A DNA stretch of 64,000 nt from Oscheius sp. JU75 (GCA_037178855.1 JASJZC010000004.1:496001-560000); one strand, 5' to 3'. Counted from the first letter of the stretch, positions 10,033-21,272 are shown. Numbers and translations are program-made. The notes: generated by a model from the sequence alone, not told the origin.

Positions 10033-11470
10033 ACAATAGTACTCGGAGAATGGAATGCCTCGGTAGGAACGCGTCGCCATCCACTAGAACAATTCATCGA
10101 AGATTACGGCTACAACAACCGAAACCGTCGAGGAGACCAGCTCGTCTCTATCTGTCAACAACAAGGTAGGGATGTCGCTAACACCTTCTGTAAGCAACGA
10201 TCTAGAAGAAAGTGGACCTGGAGATCGTCAAATGGGACTACTTCGAATGAGTACGACCTCTTTCTCGTCCGACGAACCACCAGAGTACGGAATGTCCATG
10301 TCATCAACCAGTTCAAATTCCGAAGCGACCACCGCCTTGTCCGTCTCACGCTCGATCTGGAGGCTAAGTTCCCAAGACGTAGACAACAGGCAACGAAGAA
10401 GGAGATGAACTGGCCACTATTCTGTTATGGCATCCAGGAGAGAAGAGAAACAATGGAGGATCAAGATCCAGCAATCCAGTATCGTGACATTCGCGAAGTC
10501 TTTGATGTGTGCTGTGGCTACGGGAAAGATCCCACGCACAGAAAGGCTCTCAGCCAACACAAGACAACCTTTTCGACCAACGACGAGTTCTACTGGCCAA
10601 GGCTGACATTTCATCACGTCTCAGACTGGTGCAAACAAGTCACTGCGTATCGCCATTGCTTCGAATATTGAGAAGAATCTGCTTAACCGGTTTCACCAGA
10701 CGCTTGCGTCCAAGCGGCTCTTCGATTATATATCAACTCCTGCGATCGGACAACTTCAAAAGAAGGACGGATCTCGAACTGTCAGCTCCCAAGATGTGCG
10801 AGATCGAGTGAAGGAATTCTTTGACGAGTTGTACCAACAAACGGCGAATGTGGTCCCGATATCCCAGCCCCTTCTAGAGGAAGTCCCACCATTACTCGGG
10901 GATGAGGTCTGGAAGCAACTACATCGGATGATGAAAATGGGAGCAACCCCCGGACACGACTCCATTACGACGATGCAGCTCCGAGTCGCGGAAACTGAGA
11001 TGGTGTTTGAAATTCAATCAGCCCGTCAAACAAGCTGATGGGTTGAGGTAGCTGGCAGCCGTACAGAGACGACAGGAACGAAGAACAATGCTCGGTGTCA
11101 CTCTTCTCGACCGCGTGAGGATGAGGATCTCAAGATGTTCGAAGAATGACCCAGCTCCCCGACATCCTGGACCTGGCTTGGAGGAGAAAGCTGAAGTGGG
11201 CAAGAAGAGCTGCTGCGGTGGAGGGGGGTGGTCGAAAGCCACGGCTGAATGGATACCCCTGCAGCGGCGCGTCATCGAAAGGCCCCGTATGAGATGGGAG
11301 GATGATCTAAGGAGAGCATCCGAGAGGATTGGAAGACCCCCTCCCCAACGTGGATACGAGCGGCAAGAATGGACGGCGAAGAGTAGTTATGGGAGCTTCA
11401 AGGGACACAATCTAAGAGCCGCTTTAATACCGTCAAATAAAAATGTAAAATCTGTTCAGCTGAGAAGTTG
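10033..11470 (+). mobile_element. Decayed non-LTR (LINE, RTE-like) retrotransposon fragment
   Basis: One frame is open from about 10033 to 10671. It carries the C-terminal half of an APE-type endonuclease: VLGEWNASVG (GDFNA-type motif), NRRGDQLVSICQQQG, RRKWTWRSSNG and the SDHRLV catalytic motif. A shifted frame (10796-11038) gives RVKEFFDELYQQ and KMGATPGHDSIT, typical of the linker just before the reverse transcriptase core. The RT core itself is missing. A further frame (11088-11470) gives RPRMRWEDDLRRASE, the usual C-terminal tail of these elements. It is therefore an internally deleted, frameshifted relic. Short copies of ACTATGTAGGCTTTTTTTTA lie in inverted orientation at about 9520-9540 and 11575-11595, outside both ends. 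Confidence 0.8.
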
Positions 11471-12032
11471 AAAACGCAGCCATTTAGACTTTCTCCCTCT
11501 ACAAACCAGTCCTTCAGATTCGAGAAGCCTTCCTCCTTCTCATTCCTCTACTTCTAACATGTATCGTTTACAGTCACTATGTAGGCTTTTTTTTAGAACT
11601 TTTTTTTTTTAGAACCTACCTCCCCGAGTAGTTTTCCCGAACAGTAAACGTGCATTTTTTACTGTATGTAGATCCTATCAGACTGCGGTTTTTTGGTATT
11701 CTACTCCTTTCTGACAAGTTTGCCAGGAAGACCAATACGTACTTCTACCTATTTATTGGGTGTAGAATAAGGAAATACGAAGAAACTGTAGCTCTAAAGG
11801 GACCTGTTGGGTTTTAGACGAGGAAGTGTAGAACTTCGAATAGACCTTACTTTGCTGCAACGGCGGTTGGCTCCCTCATAGACGGCTCTACTGGAAGCAA
11901 AGATTGTTAGGATTCAAAGACAGCCAAATTCGGACAGTTCGGGATGAAAACGGACTGAAAGTTTTAGATCGCTCTTACTGATATGCTTAACTACACAATT
12001 TATTAGAATCTCAATACAGGACAATATCTTGT
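11471..12032. other. Spacer between retroelement and secreted-protein gene
   Basis: No gene seen. On the minus strand AATAAA (TTTATT at 11999-12004) follows the stop of the gene at 12033 and is its likely polyadenylation signal. A T-rich patch near 11585-11615 includes the short inverted repeat noted for the retroelement. Confidence 0.4.
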
Positions 12033-12373
12033 TTAACCTCTGGGAGTAGTGGTCATGTACATGTTCGAATTGTAATTCATGTTGTTGTTCGGGTAGGGAT
12101 TGTACATGCGGTTCTGGTTCGAGTTCGAGTTGTAGCCGTTGTTGTAAGAAGACGAGTCGTACATCTGGCTGTTGTCCATCATTCCGTAGGGGTACATCTG
12201 CATGTACTGCTGCTTCGAGAGCCATTGACCGTTCCTGAATGGCACAAAATTGGAGCACTTAGATCCTGAACTCACTGAGGGTCTCTGAACATTTGCTGTC
12301 CACTTCTGTCAGTTGGAGAGGCCACGACGACTCCAAGAAGAGCAAGGGCACAGAGAGCGAAGAAGGTCTTCAT
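12033..12373 (-). CDS. Secreted Asn/Tyr/Met-rich protein (member 2)
   Basis: ATG at 12373 begins MKTFFALCALALLGVVVASP, a strong signal peptide, followed by TDRSGQQMFRDPQ. A 41-nt intron (GTGAGT to ATTCAG) splits a Gln codon. Exon 2 begins NGQWLSKQQYMQMYPYG and continues as an Asn/Tyr/Ser/Met-rich tail (NGYNSNSNQNRMYNPYPNN) to TTTPRG and stop at 12033. The product is about 100 residues. Polyadenylation signal at 11999-12004. It shares size, strand, intron position and composition with the gene at 8197-8533. Probably extracellular; no family recognised. Confidence 0.8.
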
Positions 12374-14035
12374 GGCGGAAACTTGTTGGCCTCTGACTCT
12401 TTCTCCTGATTTTATAGTAACCTCTTGTTTGCTTTTTGTCGAACTAACATGGAGGACAAGGGTGAAAAAGTTTACTCAACTCTCGGCCACAGTACAAACT
12501 GTGCTGGCAAACAAGCAAGAGACCAAGGGCTACCGAAAATGAGTCAGATCCTGAGATCACCCAGAGATTGTCATTGTTTGCTCTGGAAAGATCACAGAAA
12601 GTAGGGATTGATCGGTTTAAAATATTTATCACTTTTCTGGTGATTGTATGATGGTTTGGAGGAAAAAGAGTGACTTCGAAGACTGGCTTCTTGATAACAA
12701 GGTAGCTATTGTCTCTGTTCGCTTGCAACAAACGTGGAAATAATTATGATTTACAAGAACAGAATGCTTCTCCGGCTGACTGACTGGCTAGAAGCTGACT
12801 AAAACCACTGAAATGAAACAGGCGTGAACTCGTATTGAATCACCTTGTGGCCAGAACGTCTGAATAAAACGTAAGGATTACTTTCATCATTAAAGGTCAG
12901 AAGAAAGATAGTTGCATACTTTTCAGCTTGTCAGTTGAAAACTGAATAGACAGTGAAGCAGTGTACTCTGCCTTCATGTACAAAGGAAGGCGGACAGCAA
13001 AGATCTTTCTCATTATTCTCCAGAGCATTCACAGGTTATGAGCATAGTTGTGGCTGTTTCTTCGATTCACAGTATCCAGAATTTCTCAGTCTTACAACTA
13101 GGTTTGTTCTGTACCTAGGTGCTTGTCCATTAACTCCTGCACTGTCTTGATAGCGTGAACTCGATGGAACTCTACTCATACATTCTCTCAATGTTGAGTC
13201 TATTCAATGATTCAGTCTATCTCCCAAGGCTCTCCAGATTTTCTTCCTATTCTTTTCCCAAGTTCAAAGATTGCCTCTACCTTCTTGAAGAAATCTTTCG
13301 GAGCGTGTTTGTTTTGCCACCTCGCGGATACACTTGTGCGTAAACAAACTACAGTACAGCTTTACCACAGAATGCCCAAGGAGTGAGTCATAAGCCGATC
13401 AAGTGATCTCAGAATACCAAGGCCACCTGTCCTCCGTTCCCTAGAGGACATGTGACGCAAGAATTCACTCGAGCCCTCCCAAAAATAGTTCTAATCAAGC
13501 CAAAATTGTTTTGACGCCCTGCACTTTTTCTCACCCTTTGTTAAAAACATGGGTGGTTGGGATGACGAAGATCAGGTAGTCTGATAGACAAGGGCAAGGA
13601 TGAGTCAGTGGTCAGATAGTCAACATTCAGAGCCACGTGAATATCGTGAAATGGTTAAGAGTACAGGCGGTTTAGGCAATCTTGTGGCTATTTCAAAGGG
13701 TCCTATTCATAGTTGATCGACTATCTAAAGAAGTGAGAGTATGAGCCAAGTGAGTCTAAGAACTGTAAGAGTTAAGTAGTTAAATGGTCCAGAGCCTAGT
13801 ACCCAATGAAGTTACCAAACTGAGAGACATTTTATGTCCAAAGAACAGCCCTATTTGTGGTCTGCAGCAATCATTTTCACATAAAGGACTACCCCCAAAA
13901 GATTGCGTGGTGTTCATTGAGTTTCCGAATAGCATATGAAGAATTAATGGGTCATGCTGCGCCATCCCCGTCCAGTCTAATAAACGTCAACACAGAGAGC
14001 AGTAGCCGCTGTCTACCCGTTTTCGTCTCCTCACA
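12374..14035. other. Intergenic stretch, no supported gene
   Basis: About 1.7 kb with only short unsupported ORFs (12444-12731 -, 12953-13150 +, 13155-13343 +, 13780-13965 -). None has a signal peptide, domain or convincing splice sites. A very short possible start exon (MGGWDDEDQ followed by GTAGTC) near 13551 could not be extended. Confidence 0.4.
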
Positions 14036-14296
14036 ATGAAAGTCCTCATCACACTCTTCCTTCTCCTCTTACCAATGGTCTGTCCTTCTCGTATTCCCGA
14101 TACAGTACCCCGTTCAGATTGCTCTCTCGACCACTGCCACTCCTTCCTCCTACCAGCTCAGTTTCAAGCCTCACGGCTTCAGCATACCCTACAGTCCACC
14201 TCATCACGAGAAGCGGGACGTGTCCCATGTGTTAAGGAAGATATTCCGCTGGAAAGACGACTATCCTCTGTAACTGTTCTTTCATTTCCGATATGA
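14036..14296 (+). CDS. Small predicted secreted protein
   Basis: A single open exon of 86 codons. ATG at 14036 begins MKVLITLFLLLLPMVCPS, a signal peptide, followed by a mature region with three cysteines (SDCSLDHCHS and RVPCVKED) and stop at 14294-14296. AATAAA at 14303-14308 directly after the stop supports a real transcript end. No family recognised. An unseen intron would change the C-terminus. Moderately likely to be real because signal peptide, ORF and polyadenylation signal agree. Confidence 0.5.
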   Translation: MKVLITLFLLLLPMVCPSRIPDTVPRSDCSLDHCHSFLLPAQFQASRLQHTLQSTSSREAGRVPCVKEDIPLERRLSSVTVLSFPI

Positions 14297-14587
14297 TAAT
14301 CGAATAAAAATGTCTGAGAACAGCTTGTCGGACCATAACGCTGGAGATAGGAGAATGCAGATTGAACAAAAAATGCGTTTCTGGTTTGGATTTTTGAGGC
14401 GAAAAAGAGATTTTTAAACTTTCTGATATTCTGGAAAGCTGTACAAGACATACTTCTGTGTTCAAAGCAGCCAGCACTTTACGGAGAAAGAGACAGACTG
14501 TGTCCACCAGATCACAAAAAACCACCCCTATGATCTAACCGTTAGATGTAATGGTTAAAATTTATTGAGAAATACGTAGAGGGATCA

Positions 14588-16157
14588 CTAATCACATCTA
14601 CCAGCCTCGCGGAAGAGTTGAAGAAGACGATCGGACTTCTTCCGAGTGAAGTTGAGTGTGGCTTTCTGGTAATAGTCGGACAACAGACGGAGATTGTTGA
14701 TGACGTCGTCGAGCAGAACTGCGCTAAGGGTGCTGCTGGCTGGTGCGTCATATTTGAGACTGAAAAATGAGATAAATACGACAAAAGATGGACCGACTTG
14801 ACGAAATGAACATGCAGATGGAAGAAGGACGGCTGGTAGTGGAAATACGTTCGAATTTGGGCAGCACCGATCCCAAACTTCTTTTTGATTGCAGCCAGAC
14901 CCTTTTGGCGAATATTCTCCAGCAGGGGTAGGTCTTCGGCCGTCAAATCCCTGAAACATTCCAATCAAAATGGCAGAAAATAGTGACTAATCTGATGGAC
15001 TTGACATTCCGACGATTGATGATGGCCTGAACGTAGAGGGTCTCAATATTCTTCCCATCCCATTTGATGTCGTTGGTAAGCAGGAAGCCGGTCACCGGAT
15101 CCGCATCTTCGAATATCACCTTGTCCTGCTCGGCTTCCTTGTTTAAAACGTTGTAGACCCACTGAAAATGGAAGATTTTGGGTAAGACATGAGCTTCGTG
15201 GTGATATATTCAAGGGTTAGTTCGATTTGGCGCTCAACGAGCCGACTAACATGTTAAAAGTGCTCGTTTTTCTTTCAGGTGAGGTCCAAAAAGGTGGGCT
15301 GGGGCAGTTCAGAACTGGTCCGACTGCGTTTCGGACACAACCAGCTTTGTAGGCATGAAAGTAGACAAAAATATGACCGAGGCTAATGATTAATAGTGGA
15401 AAGGAAAGGTTAGACTATGAAAACTGGTTGCAAACGTAGAAATGGTCGGAATACGGCCGGCCTGTATCAAGATCGATTTGGATCATCGATACCAATTCAA
15501 TTTGAGGAACGGAGACCGGACGATCAGCAAGCCAGTCCAAGCTGACGAAGCCAGAAAAGACCACAAAAAGCAAACTACTCACCTTAAGATTCAGCTGATT
15601 GCTCTCAATCCAGGGCAAGGTGATTGTTTTGTAATCCTCGGCCGTCTCCTGAATGATAAACTTCTCCTCGAAACGATACTTCGCGATGATATTCTCATTT
15701 GCCGGATAGATAAGCTGGGCGTGGAGAGCTGCAAGCAATAACATGTCGCTTGAGATAGTACGAAAATCTACCATTCAGGTCGACAGGTATACTGACATCG
15801 TAGCTGCCGAAAATATCGTTCTTCGTGATTACTTTCAGCTCGGCCGAGGCAGTAATCTGCCCCATAATGTCGATATTTTCCGGGAACGACGTCTTCGTGA
15901 GAAGAATGACTCCTTGGTTGCCTTCAGAGTCCTCCAGAAGCAGGGAAGTTAGCTAAATTTGCTACTACGTTCATTCTCGTGGGAAAAACTGACTTTATGA
16001 CTGATGTCATTGCTCAAAACATCCTTGACCTTGGCCCGTTTCAGGAAAACTGGTGCAGGATCCTCTTCTGCGTCACTACAAAGGAGAATATTGAATAACA
16101 AGGTGAAAACTACGTTTTAGCAATTTTGGCCGGGGGAAACTCGACTTCGGTCACCAT
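14588..16157 (-). CDS. dcs-1: Scavenger mRNA-decapping enzyme DcpS (HIT family)
   Basis: DcpS hydrolyses the m7GpppN cap left after 3'-5' mRNA decay. Seven exons fit GT-AG sites and give 312 residues: 16157-16114, 16075-15994, 15952-15772, 15728-15583, 15161-15001, 14950-14798 and 14759-14588. The HIT active site HLHVHF follows YFHYQPSF. Other DcpS landmarks are ITLPWIESNQLN, WVYNVLNKEAEQDKVIFED, a DPVTGFLLTNDIKWDG block, and RDLT-type KDLTAEDLPLLENI. The length is close to the usual 320-340. Introns are about 38-48 nt except one of 421 nt. Several donors are GTCxxT rather than GTAAGT. A polyadenylation signal (TTTATT at 14561-14566) lies 22 nt past the stop. The kinesin gene ends 250 bp upstream on the same strand, so the two could be co-transcribed. 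Confidence 0.93.
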
Positions 16158-16407
16158 GCTGGAAAAGTAACGAATAGAAGTTGATAAATTTCAAATCGAG
16201 AGCAAATGAGCGGCACTAGAGCGCATTTACCACGAATACACTACCCAGATCGCTTCGGCTGCTCAATTTCGTTCAATGTCCCCATCTTCAAGCAGTCTTT
16301 TTCATCGAAAAAATGTGGTTAATGACCAGATGGAATCTATCAAGAAGTATGGAAAAGTTTATGTAGAAAATATACAGAGGAAAAACAAAAAGCAATGTTC
16401 GGGGGCT

Positions 16408-18487
16408 CTATAGTTTTCGGGTCTTCAGAGGCGGTGCACGGAGGTCTTTGGTACCAGTCGGGGTCCTCATCTGTGCCTTTTGGTGCAGGTTTCCGGAGCA
16501 TGTTTTCTCTTGTAATTGTCTTTGAAGCTCCTGGATCGTCTTCTCGTGCGAGGAAATCTGCTTTTTCTGGAAAGAAATCGTCTCCTGATGACTTGAGATC
16601 TCGTTATTCAGCTGCTCAATGCGGTAGTTTTTCTTCTTTATCTCATCGTGGTGGTCGACGGCGCGTTTGGGTGTCTAGAGACATGAGACCAAGTGGAAGG
16701 GAGACTGACCTCGTACTCTTTGATTTCTTTCTCCTTGTGGACAACGACGTCCTCGAGAAGAGACAGCCGTTTGTCGCATTCCTCACCCTCAGCTGCCGTT
16801 GTCTGACACCTTTCCTTGATCATCTCGATGTTTTCTTCGGCCTGAGCCAGCTTGGCAGTGAGGGCAGCGACTTCGTTTCTATTGTGCTCGGCATCGGCCT
16901 CCAGCTCGAACAGCTTCCTCTCGAGTTTTCTCTTTTCGGCCTCCTGCACCTTTTCCGCATCCTGGAACGATTCAAGTAGGATTCTTCTGGTCTCAGCGAG
17001 CATGTGGGTCTTCTCGATCTCCTCGCGAAAGTAATTCAGCTCGGCTTGCTTGTCCCTGAGTTGCTGTTTCTAGAAATTGGGATAATGAGCCACTGCGAAA
17101 AAGACTCTTACTGATCTGGGATCACATTGACATTCAGTGGCGACATCTTTGTTCCTCGTCCCACGCTTATAGTAGTCACACTCCTGCTTGAGCTTCTCCA
17201 GACGGACCTCGTATTCGTATGCCGTCTCGTTCTGGATCCTGTTCAGCTGTTCTTCCAGCTCGAGGACTCTTGTCTGCAGCGCAGCGACTGACTTTCCGGT
17301 GACCTCTCGGTTGACGTGGAGCTCATTCTTCACTAGACGGCAGTCTTCGGCGAATTTGAGGGTGGAAAGTGACTCAGCGTAATAACTGAAAGCCGGTTGT
17401 GCCGAAGAAAGGGTGCAAAACCTACTCCTCGTCCGGATGGACGCATACAACGACGGCAGTCCGGCTACTGCCTCCCAGACTGTCGCGGATCATCAGAGTC
17501 AGCTTTGAATCTCTGTAGGGCACGTGGACTCCTTTGGACGACAGCTCGCGAATGACGCGACCCAACGTGCCCAGACTCTGATTGATCTTTCCCGCTTCCT
17601 TCAGTCGGACTCCACTTGCTCCGGTCTGGCTCTGACGCTCGGAGCCGGCCAAGTCGACCAGGTTGATACGAGCCTCCCGCCTGTTGATCACTCCGCCATC
17701 GTCTTCTGTTTGAACTACCTAAATTGGCGCCTTTGGACGAGATTTGGAAGAAAACTAACATCGATTGTCAGCACGGCATGGGATCTCGACGATTCCTTGT
17801 TCATGGCCGTCTCGCCCACACGTCGATTGTCCCAGCCGGTCCGCAGGAGCCGCATGGCCTCGAGAAACGTGTTGACGTTCTCGCACGTTGCTCCCTGGAG
17901 GACAATGTTCTTCGCTTCGGCTCTGATAGTGACGGGCGGACAGCTGTCGTCCAGTAGATCCGTGATGACCTCGTTGTACAGCTCGACGAACATGCAGGAG
18001 ACGCTGTATTCGAACGTGGCCTCCTTCCTCGTTTTGGTCTGTTCCAGCTGCTGGAAGAGATACTCGAAGCATCTCGGCATGAGGCCCTTCTGGTGAGCAT
18101 CGTGGAACAAATCGTCCTCCTGGGCCGGTCCGAGCATCGTGTGCGTCTTACCGCTTCCAGTCTGTCCTGGAAACGGGTCATTTTTCAGCAAAATCAAAGT
18201 CTTACCGTAGGCAAAAACCGTTCCATTGATTCCTTCGAGGGCTCCGTCGATGATCCGCTTGCCGACCTCCTTGAAAACGGTCGCCTGGTCCGCCTCTTTG
18301 TCGAATATCTGGTCGAATTGGTACAGCTTGTTGTTTGATGCTCTGTGTTTGAATAACGGATGTGGAACAGAAAAAGAACTTACATTATTGCGACGTTAGT
18401 TTTATCCAGTGTCAGGACCTCCCTGTTAGATGAGTAGTTGGCTGATGGTCGGACTCGGGCGCTGACCCGTATGAATTCAGCCGACAT
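16408..18487 (-). CDS. Kinesin-12-like (KIF15/KLP-18 type) motor protein
   Basis: A microtubule motor, probably acting in the spindle. ATG at 18487 begins MSAEFIRVSARVRPS, so the motor is N-terminal. Motor motifs are GQTGSGKTHTMLGP (P-loop), MNKESSRSHAVLTI (switch I), NLVDLAGSERQSQTGASG (switch II) and VPYRDSKLTLMIRDSLGG. LMPRCFEYLF, GWDNRRVGETAMN and the neck VNREVTGKSVAALQTRVLEL resemble kinesin-12. A coiled coil follows (EELEDQL-type heptads, about 17300-16480) and the protein ends in a basic tail (TPTGTKDLRAPPLKTRKL). The total is roughly 600 residues, much shorter than vertebrate KIF15 and shorter than C. elegans KLP-18. Introns are about 38-80 nt. Head to head with the mucin gene at 19120. 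Confidence 0.92.
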
Positions 18488-19119
18488 TCTGGAAACCGGC
18501 AGATGTTTATCTTATTCTTTGGTAATTAGAAGGTTACAGGTACTTTCGCGAAGTGTGAATGAGGATATTTTTAGTCCCAAAACGCTTTGTGCCTCTACAG
18601 AGTCTGATGACAGAAACGACACAAACTAACAAAAAAAGCTAAAGAGAACTGGGAGAAAAAAAAGCAGGGCCGACCCTTTTAGAAGAATTGAACTTTCGCG
18701 CCAGAATTCGAGATTGAGCGGATATCCGAGTGGTCTCGAAACGAATTGCCAGAAAACACGACCGGGCGGGAAAAACGGTCTCCGGTCCGGTCTGGGGTCC
18801 AGTCGGTCTCATATTTTTCTGCCTTCTTTCGCTGTTACTCGTTTTTTGTTCTGCGGTTTAGACTACGCCCTAGCCGGTACGGTTAGCCGTTAAATAAGAT
18901 TGCCAAAGTTTTGTACTGGAATTTAAAGCATGCAAATCTATCCCGTTCCACTCTCTTCATTTTCCGCTTGTGCTTGGTTTTTTTGATCGTTTGTCCTTCA
19001 ATTCTCTTTACTGTTTCTCTCCACACGTGGACAGTTCCTTCTAAAGAATCTTAACGCAATAACCTATCCACTTTCTTGCCGTTCTGTCTCTGATTCTTCT
19101 TCGAATGTTCCATGTTCAG
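18488..19119. promoter_or_regulatory. Divergent promoter region between kinesin and mucin-like genes
   Basis: About 630 bp between two divergently transcribed genes. It must hold the 5' regulatory sequence of both. I recognise no specific site. The stretch just before the mucin ATG (CCATGTTCAG directly followed by ATG) looks like a splice acceptor, suitable for spliced-leader addition or a 5' UTR intron. Confidence 0.4.
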
Positions 19120-20534
19120 ATGTCGATGAAATCTGTAGCACTTCTGACTGTGCTGGCCTGCGCGGCTCATGGTTATTACCTCAACCCGTCAATTCCCGAG
19201 GCCAGCCAGCTGCCAACGTCTCAAGATCTGCCGTCTACGGAACTCCCGAAGGCTACGACTACGGCTTCTCCATCTCAAGATCTGCCATCTACGGAACTCC
19301 CGAAAGCTACGACTGCGGCTTCTCCATCTCAGCAGTACCAGCACAACGAGCCAGCTGCCGTAGCTTTCTGGGCTGACCGTGTGAAGAACTCTGAAAACCG
19401 GGTTGAGCCTACGCCCAGCGCTAAGGTAAGCTAACTTCTTACTTTCCGATTGAACAATTCAACTAGGTTGGAAACGATCAGGACGGTGAATCTTGGCTCG
19501 GAAGTCTCGAGAAGATGGTTGATCCCTACGTCACCGAGGCTGTAACTACCACAGCAGCTCCGATCACCACAACCACTCTAGCCGCTGAAGATTCAACGAC
19601 CACAACTCAGGCCAGCTACACCACCCAGGCTGCCACCACTACTGAAGCTGCTCAGGATGAGACGAGTGCTGCCAGCTACACGACACTGGCTCCTGCCGCT
19701 GTCTACGCCACGGAAGCTGCAGCCTCGACCACGACTGTTGCTGAGGATGTGGCTAGCACGGCTGCTTACACCACACAGGCTCCCTATGAGAGCACCACCA
19801 CGACTTCTGCCCCGGTCACTACCACTGTGCAAGCTGCTGAGGATGTGGCTAGCACGGCTACTTACACCACACAGGCTTCCTATGAGAGCACCACCACGAC
19901 TGCTGCCCCGGTCACTACCACTGTGCAAGCTGCTCAAGATTCGACTAGCGCCTACACAACCGTCGCTCCTACTGCCTCTTACGTCACCGAAGCTGTCGTC
20001 AGCACTACTCAAGCCGCCCAAGATCCGGCTAGCACGGCTGCGTACGCTACTCAGGCTCCCGCTAGCCAGTAAGCCATGTTTTTATTCTCTCACAGGGTAC
20101 TTTACAGATACCAGCTCAACGAGGATGCTGCCGCCGCTTACTGGGCCGCCCGTATCAAGGAGATGATGACCACCCAGTCTCCTCTGGATAGGGAGAGCAT
20201 CTACGAGCCTACTGCCGCCCCGACCGAGGTATGTCTTACTCAGTAAATCATGTGTTCTTGTTTTTTTTTGCAGGCTGAACAGCTTCTGACCGGCGAGCCG
20301 TCCCAGGATACTTCGTCTGCCAGCTATGTTACACCCGCCGCTGACCAAGTCTCCATCATCGCTCCTCAGCCTGTCGTGATGTCTGTTCCTCAGCAGAATC
20401 AGCAGCCTCTCGTGATGCCTGTTCCTCAGCAGAATCAACAGCCTCTCGTCCGCCCGATGTTCGTCTACGTGCCGCAGCAGCAGTTCCAACAACCCATCAT
20501 GGCTGCCCAACCTATCTATCAGGCTGCATACTAG
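19120..20534 (+). CDS. Secreted Thr-rich mucin-like protein with internal repeats
   Basis: Four exons: 19120-19424, 19466-20068, 20108-20229 and 20274-20534. The start MSMKSVALLTVLACAAHG is a signal peptide placed right after a TTCAG acceptor. Next come two copies of QDLPSTELPKATT, then a long Thr/Ala/Ser region with repeats such as YESTTTTxAPVTTTVQAA and EDVASTAxYTTQA, typical of O-glycosylated mucins. The short motif YQxNExAAxAxWAxRxK occurs twice, before and after the Thr domain (19335-19385 and 20108-20160). The C-terminus is Gln/Pro-rich with two copies of VPQQNQQPLV and ends PIYQAAY. Likely secreted to the cuticle surface, gut or egg coat; no family name is justified. The antisense open frame over the repeats is a codon-bias shadow. 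Confidence 0.85.
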
Positions 20535-20901
20535 ACACTTTTTTGAATGTACATTTCATGTTTTACCTTTATTACCAAATGAAGCTGTAAATTTTCTTTT
20601 GTTGTATCTTTGTAGGAATTCTGTAAGTTACTCCTTTTCATCTCTCGCAAGCTGGCAGAATAGGTTGTAACCAGCCGTCTACGACGGCTTCGCCGCCCCT
20701 TAGTATTGACTTAGCATTTACAACAGGCGACTTCGCCGTTCTCCAAGTTCCCAAGTTTCCCCCCAAAGCTGACTTGTCAATTGTTGACATGCCATGACTT
20801 GCCAGTTTTTTCTCGTGGTGACGCACGGACGGACGGACACCATTGCACTTTAGTAGTAGAGAGATTTGGTCTCGAAGAGGAGGGAAAAATACAAAAAGAG
20901 T
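20535..20901. other. Spacer between mucin-like gene and tRNA-Gly
   Basis: Holds the 3' UTR of the mucin-like gene (no canonical AATAAA recognised) and the downstream region of the tRNA. No gene seen. Confidence 0.4.
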
Positions 20902-20972
20902 TGCATCGGCCGGGAATCGAACCCGGGTCGCCCGCGTGGCAGGCGAGCATTCTACCACTGAACCACCGATGC
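20902..20972 (-). tRNA. tRNA-Gly (GCC)
   Basis: Read on the minus strand, the 71-nt sequence folds as a cloverleaf: acceptor GCATCGG pairs with CCGATGC, the D arm is TGGTTCAGTGGTA (A box), the anticodon loop is CTGCCAC with anticodon GCC, and the T arm is GGGTTCGATTCCC (B box), with discriminator A. There is no intron. A short T run on the minus strand (AAAAA at 20891-20898 on +) can serve as a Pol III terminator. Confidence 0.96.
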
Positions 20973-21272
20973 TTGTCTTCTTTCCGCATGCGTCCAATAG
21001 AGCCAGTCTCGACTACTTGTCCGTTCCGGTTCTTTTCGCTACTTTTCCAAGAAAGCTGCAGGGCTCATTTTTGTGTTTGTATCAGCCATATCTCGTCCCA
21101 CAGGATTTAATTACTCTCGCTCAGTACCGCTCGAAGTTGTTAAATACAATATTTCACCTTTGCGTCTCCCCTAAAATGCTGGTGCCTACATGCAACTTGA
21201 TTTCTTTCTGGTTTTTTTTCCATCCTCTTCTATTCCATTCTCCTCAAAGTGCATGGCTATTTCAGGAAATAC

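Noticed and set aside
13551-13585. Possible tiny start exon (MGGWDDEDQ)
   Set aside because: Looks like a start of an acidic protein, but no downstream exon could be joined.
19593-20021. 142-codon antisense ORF opposite the mucin-like repeats
   Set aside because: Repetitive Ser/Gly/Arg antisense frame produced by the Thr/Ala codon pattern of the sense gene.
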